Assembly (NCBI GenBank): GCA_030916925.1
Contig: JAUPVU010000066.1
Coordinates: 1 to 7,740 of the forward strand
From: Patescibacteria group bacterium
GTDB taxonomy: Bacteria; Patescibacteriota; WWE3; 2-01-FULL-39-13
Reading direction: 5' to 3'
DNA: 7,740 bases
Position numbers and translations under genes: made by a program. Positions 6,339 to 7,740 of the stretch are shown piece after piece (the first letter of the stretch is position 1; every line of letters starts with the position of its first letter). The notes beneath the pieces were generated by a model that saw only the letters and a list, made by a program, of their open reading frames with translations, did no database searches and was not told where the DNA came from.

Positions 6339-6383
6339 TCAGAAGTTATACCTTATCAATATGAACGGATTATTAAAAAATAA

Positions 6384-6851
6384 TTACCAAGCGAAGTGAG
6401 CAAATGCTTTATTAGCATCCGCCATTTTATGTGTATCAAGTTTTTTCTTAATAGCGCCACCTTCATTCTTAAATGCCGCTTTAACTTCATTCGTTAACTT
6501 AACTGACATAGGTACACCTTTTGCAGCTCTAGCAGTGTCGATTAACCATCTTAGTGCTAATGCTTCTGATCTTGTGTGCTTTAAAGGCATAGGAATTTGG
6601 TAGTTTGCTCCACCAACTCTTCTAGATCTAACTTCGAATTCAGGCATGATATTTTTTATAGCTTCTTCAAAAATTCTTCTAGATTCTTTTGGATCTTCAT
6701 GTAATTTATCCATCATTGTATAAACAATGTCTTTTGAAGTAGATTTTTTACCACTTAACATGACCATGTTTATTAATTTTGCGACAACCTTTGATTTAAA
6801 TTTTGCATCTGGTTGTACAATTCTTACTTTTATAGTTCGTCCTCTTGCCAT
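6384..6851 (-). CDS. rpsG: 30S ribosomal protein S7 (uS7)
   Basis: Primary 16S rRNA-binding protein that nucleates assembly of the 30S head and contacts the E-site tRNA. The 155-aa length matches the common 155-156 aa form. Family features are the N-terminal MARGR, LINMVMLSGKKSTSKDIVY (26-44), VRSRRVGGANYQIPMPL (74-90), ALALRWLIDTAR (96-107) and the C-terminal HKMADANKAFAHFAW (141-155). The start follows the rpsL stop by ten AT-only bases without a Shine-Dalgarno sequence, so reinitiation or coupling from rpsL is likely. In most bacteria fusA would come next; here radC does. Nothing in the protein looks damaged. Confidence 0.97.
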   Translation of the reverse strand: MARGRTIKVRIVQPDAKFKSKVVAKLINMVMLSGKKSTSKDIVYTMMDKLHEDPKESRRIFEEAIKNIMPEFEVRSRRVGGANYQIPMPLKHTRSEALALRWLIDTARAAKGVPMSVKLTNEVKAAFKNEGGAIKKKLDTHKMADANKAFAHFAW

Positions 6852-6861
6852 ATTTTATATA

Positions 6862-7272
6862 TTAACTAGCTTTTTTTGTTCCATATAGAGATCTGCTATT
6901 GCTTCTCTTTTGAACACCTTGTAAATCAAATACTCCTCTAACTATTGTGTATCTAACACCTGGAAGATCTTTAACTCTTCCACCTCTTACTAAAACAACA
7001 GAGTGCTCTTGTAAGTTGTGACCCTCACCTGGAATATAAGCAGTAACTTCTTTTCCATTTGATAACCTGACCCTAGCAATTTTTCTTAAAGCAGAGTTAG
7101 GCTTTCTTGGTGTTGTAGTTCTAACGCTCGTACAAACTCCTCTTTTAAAGGGGGCATTAGTTTCAACATATACTCTTTTTTTAGAGTTATACATTGTTGC
7201 TAAAGCCTGTGTAGTTGCGCCTTTCTTTTTACTTTTTCTTCCTGACTTTATTAATTGATTTATAGTTGCCAT
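6862..7272 (-). CDS. rpsL: 30S ribosomal protein S12 (uS12), with N-terminal insertion and K43R-type residue
   Basis: Decoding-centre protein that monitors codon-anticodon pairing and is the target of classical streptomycin-resistance mutations. Conserved blocks are [18 protein letters not shown] (1-18), [20 protein letters not shown] (43-62), [20 protein letters not shown] (78-97) and [10 protein letters not shown] (99-108). At 136 aa it is 12 residues longer than E. coli S12. The extra residues lie in the N-terminal extension between about 18 and 42 ([20 protein letters not shown]). The loop usually written TPKKPNS is TPRKPNS here, so R56 sits where K43 is in M. tuberculosis; K101, the K88 equivalent, is unchanged. 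It starts 20 nt after rpoC, without a Shine-Dalgarno sequence, and is followed by rpsG after ten bases. Confidence 0.97.
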   Translation of the reverse strand: MATINQLIKSGRKSKKKGATTQALATMYNSKKRVYVETNAPFKRGVCTSVRTTTPRKPNSALRKIARVRLSNGKEVTAYIPGEGHNLQEHSVVLVRGGRVKDLPGVRYTIVRGVFDLQGVQKRSNSRSLYGTKKAS

Positions 7273-7292
7273 ACTTTTTACTTATACCGATA

Positions 7293-7740
7293 TTAATCTA
7301 CTTGTAACTTTGCGTTTTCACCAACTGGAATACGCCTACCGATTATAACATTTTCTTTTAGACCTATCAGCAAGTCGATGCTTCCAGCTACTGCATTTTC
7401 TGTTAATACCGCTGAAGTTTCTTCAAATGAAGCTGCATCTAGCCAGCTTTCAGACATACGTGAAGCTTTTGAAATAGCTAGCAATACTGGTCTTGCTTCA
7501 ACTTCTTTCTTACTTTCACCCCTTAATTCTTTATTAATCATGTCTAATCTATATTTAGTAATAACATCACCTGGCAATAAAGTTGATTCACCTGGTTCGC
7601 TGACTTTAACTCTGTTAAACATTTGAGCGACAATGACTTCGATATGTTTATCATCCATTGCAACTCCTTGTGCTCCATAAACTTGTTGAACTTCATCTAT
7701 CATATATTTTTGAACAGGTGCAGCGCCAACAATTTCATAA
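7293..7740 (-). CDS. rpoC: RNA polymerase beta' subunit, C-terminal end, cut by the window edge
   Basis: Last 148 codons of the largest RNA polymerase subunit. The frame is open to the window edge; an internal ATG at 7703 is not the start, because the preceding codons (YEIVGAAPVQKY) continue the family sequence. Signatures are VQKYMIDEVQQVYGAQGV, DDKHIEVIVAQMFNRVKV, PGDVI, ARPVLLAISKASRMSESWLD, AASFEETSAVLTENAVAG and GLKENVIIGRRIPVGE. They correspond to the conserved C-terminal region that folds back by the active-site cleft and binds omega. The tail after IPVGE is short (NAKLQVD). No terminator appears in the 20 nt before rpsL, so rpoC and the str genes are probably read through. Confidence 0.97.
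   Translation of the reverse strand, partial: YEIVGAAPVQKYMIDEVQQVYGAQGVAMDDKHIEVIVAQMFNRVKVSEPGESTLLPGDVITKYRLDMINKELRGESKKEVEARPVLLAISKASRMSESWLDAASFEETSAVLTENAVAGSIDLLIGLKENVIIGRRIPVGENAKLQVD

Noticed and set aside
6361..6383. AT-only dyad (ATTATT-TTTT-AATAAT) just after rpsG as a terminator.
   Set aside because: The stem is entirely A-T, with the T run in the loop rather than after the stem; too weak to call.
1..7740. UGA recoding to glycine, as in Gracilibacteria or Absconditabacteria.
   Set aside because: No conserved gene contains an in-frame TGA; glycines use GGN codons. TGA is simply not used as a stop among the nine visible stops, which is too few to mean much.

Overview
The window is a stretch of bacterial core translation genes, all on the minus strand. 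Transcription order, from high to low coordinates, is rpoC (3' end), rpsL, rpsG, radC, a yhaM-like HD exoribonuclease gene, fusA, tuf, rpsJ, rplC, rplD (5' end). I saw no plus-strand gene, tRNA, mobile element or CRISPR array. No intergenic gap exceeds about 121 bases.

The DNA is AT-rich and tightly packed. Stops are TAA, with TAG for fusA; TGA is never used. Several proteins are divergent or resized: uL3 is 157 aa, S12 is 136 aa, and EF-G has unusual guanine-binding motifs. With weak or absent Shine-Dalgarno sequences at most genes, this suggests a reduced-genome bacterium, most likely a Patescibacteria/CPR lineage. That placement is inference; I cannot name the phylum. The genetic code looks standard, because conserved glycines are not read from TGA.

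Region 4634-7740: the end of the RNA polymerase beta' gene runs into the classical str cluster (S12, S7) with gaps of 10-20 nt. radC and the yhaM-like gene then sit between rpsG and fusA, where S7 and EF-G genes are normally adjacent. Region 1153-4543: fusA and tuf, separated by 121 nt that carry a candidate extended -10 promoter and a tuf ribosome binding site. Region 1-1152: the start of the S10 cluster (S10, L3, L4) follows tuf directly. It is interrupted by a perfect 13-bp hairpin between tuf and rpsJ and by a terminator-like hairpin between rpsJ and rplC.

Most of the products act in translation: the 30S decoding-site and head proteins, the two elongation GTPases and early-assembling 50S proteins. 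YhaM-type proteins degrade RNA and RadC is a JAMM-fold protein of unsettled role. The main surprise is EF-G. Its G4 motif reads NKIN instead of NKxD, its G5 loop reads GGDFRG instead of the usual GSAFKN, and its domain III signature is GVGEFQLE instead of GMGELHLE. EF-Tu next door keeps normal motifs. S12 carries arginine at the position of the classical streptomycin-resistance lysine (K43).
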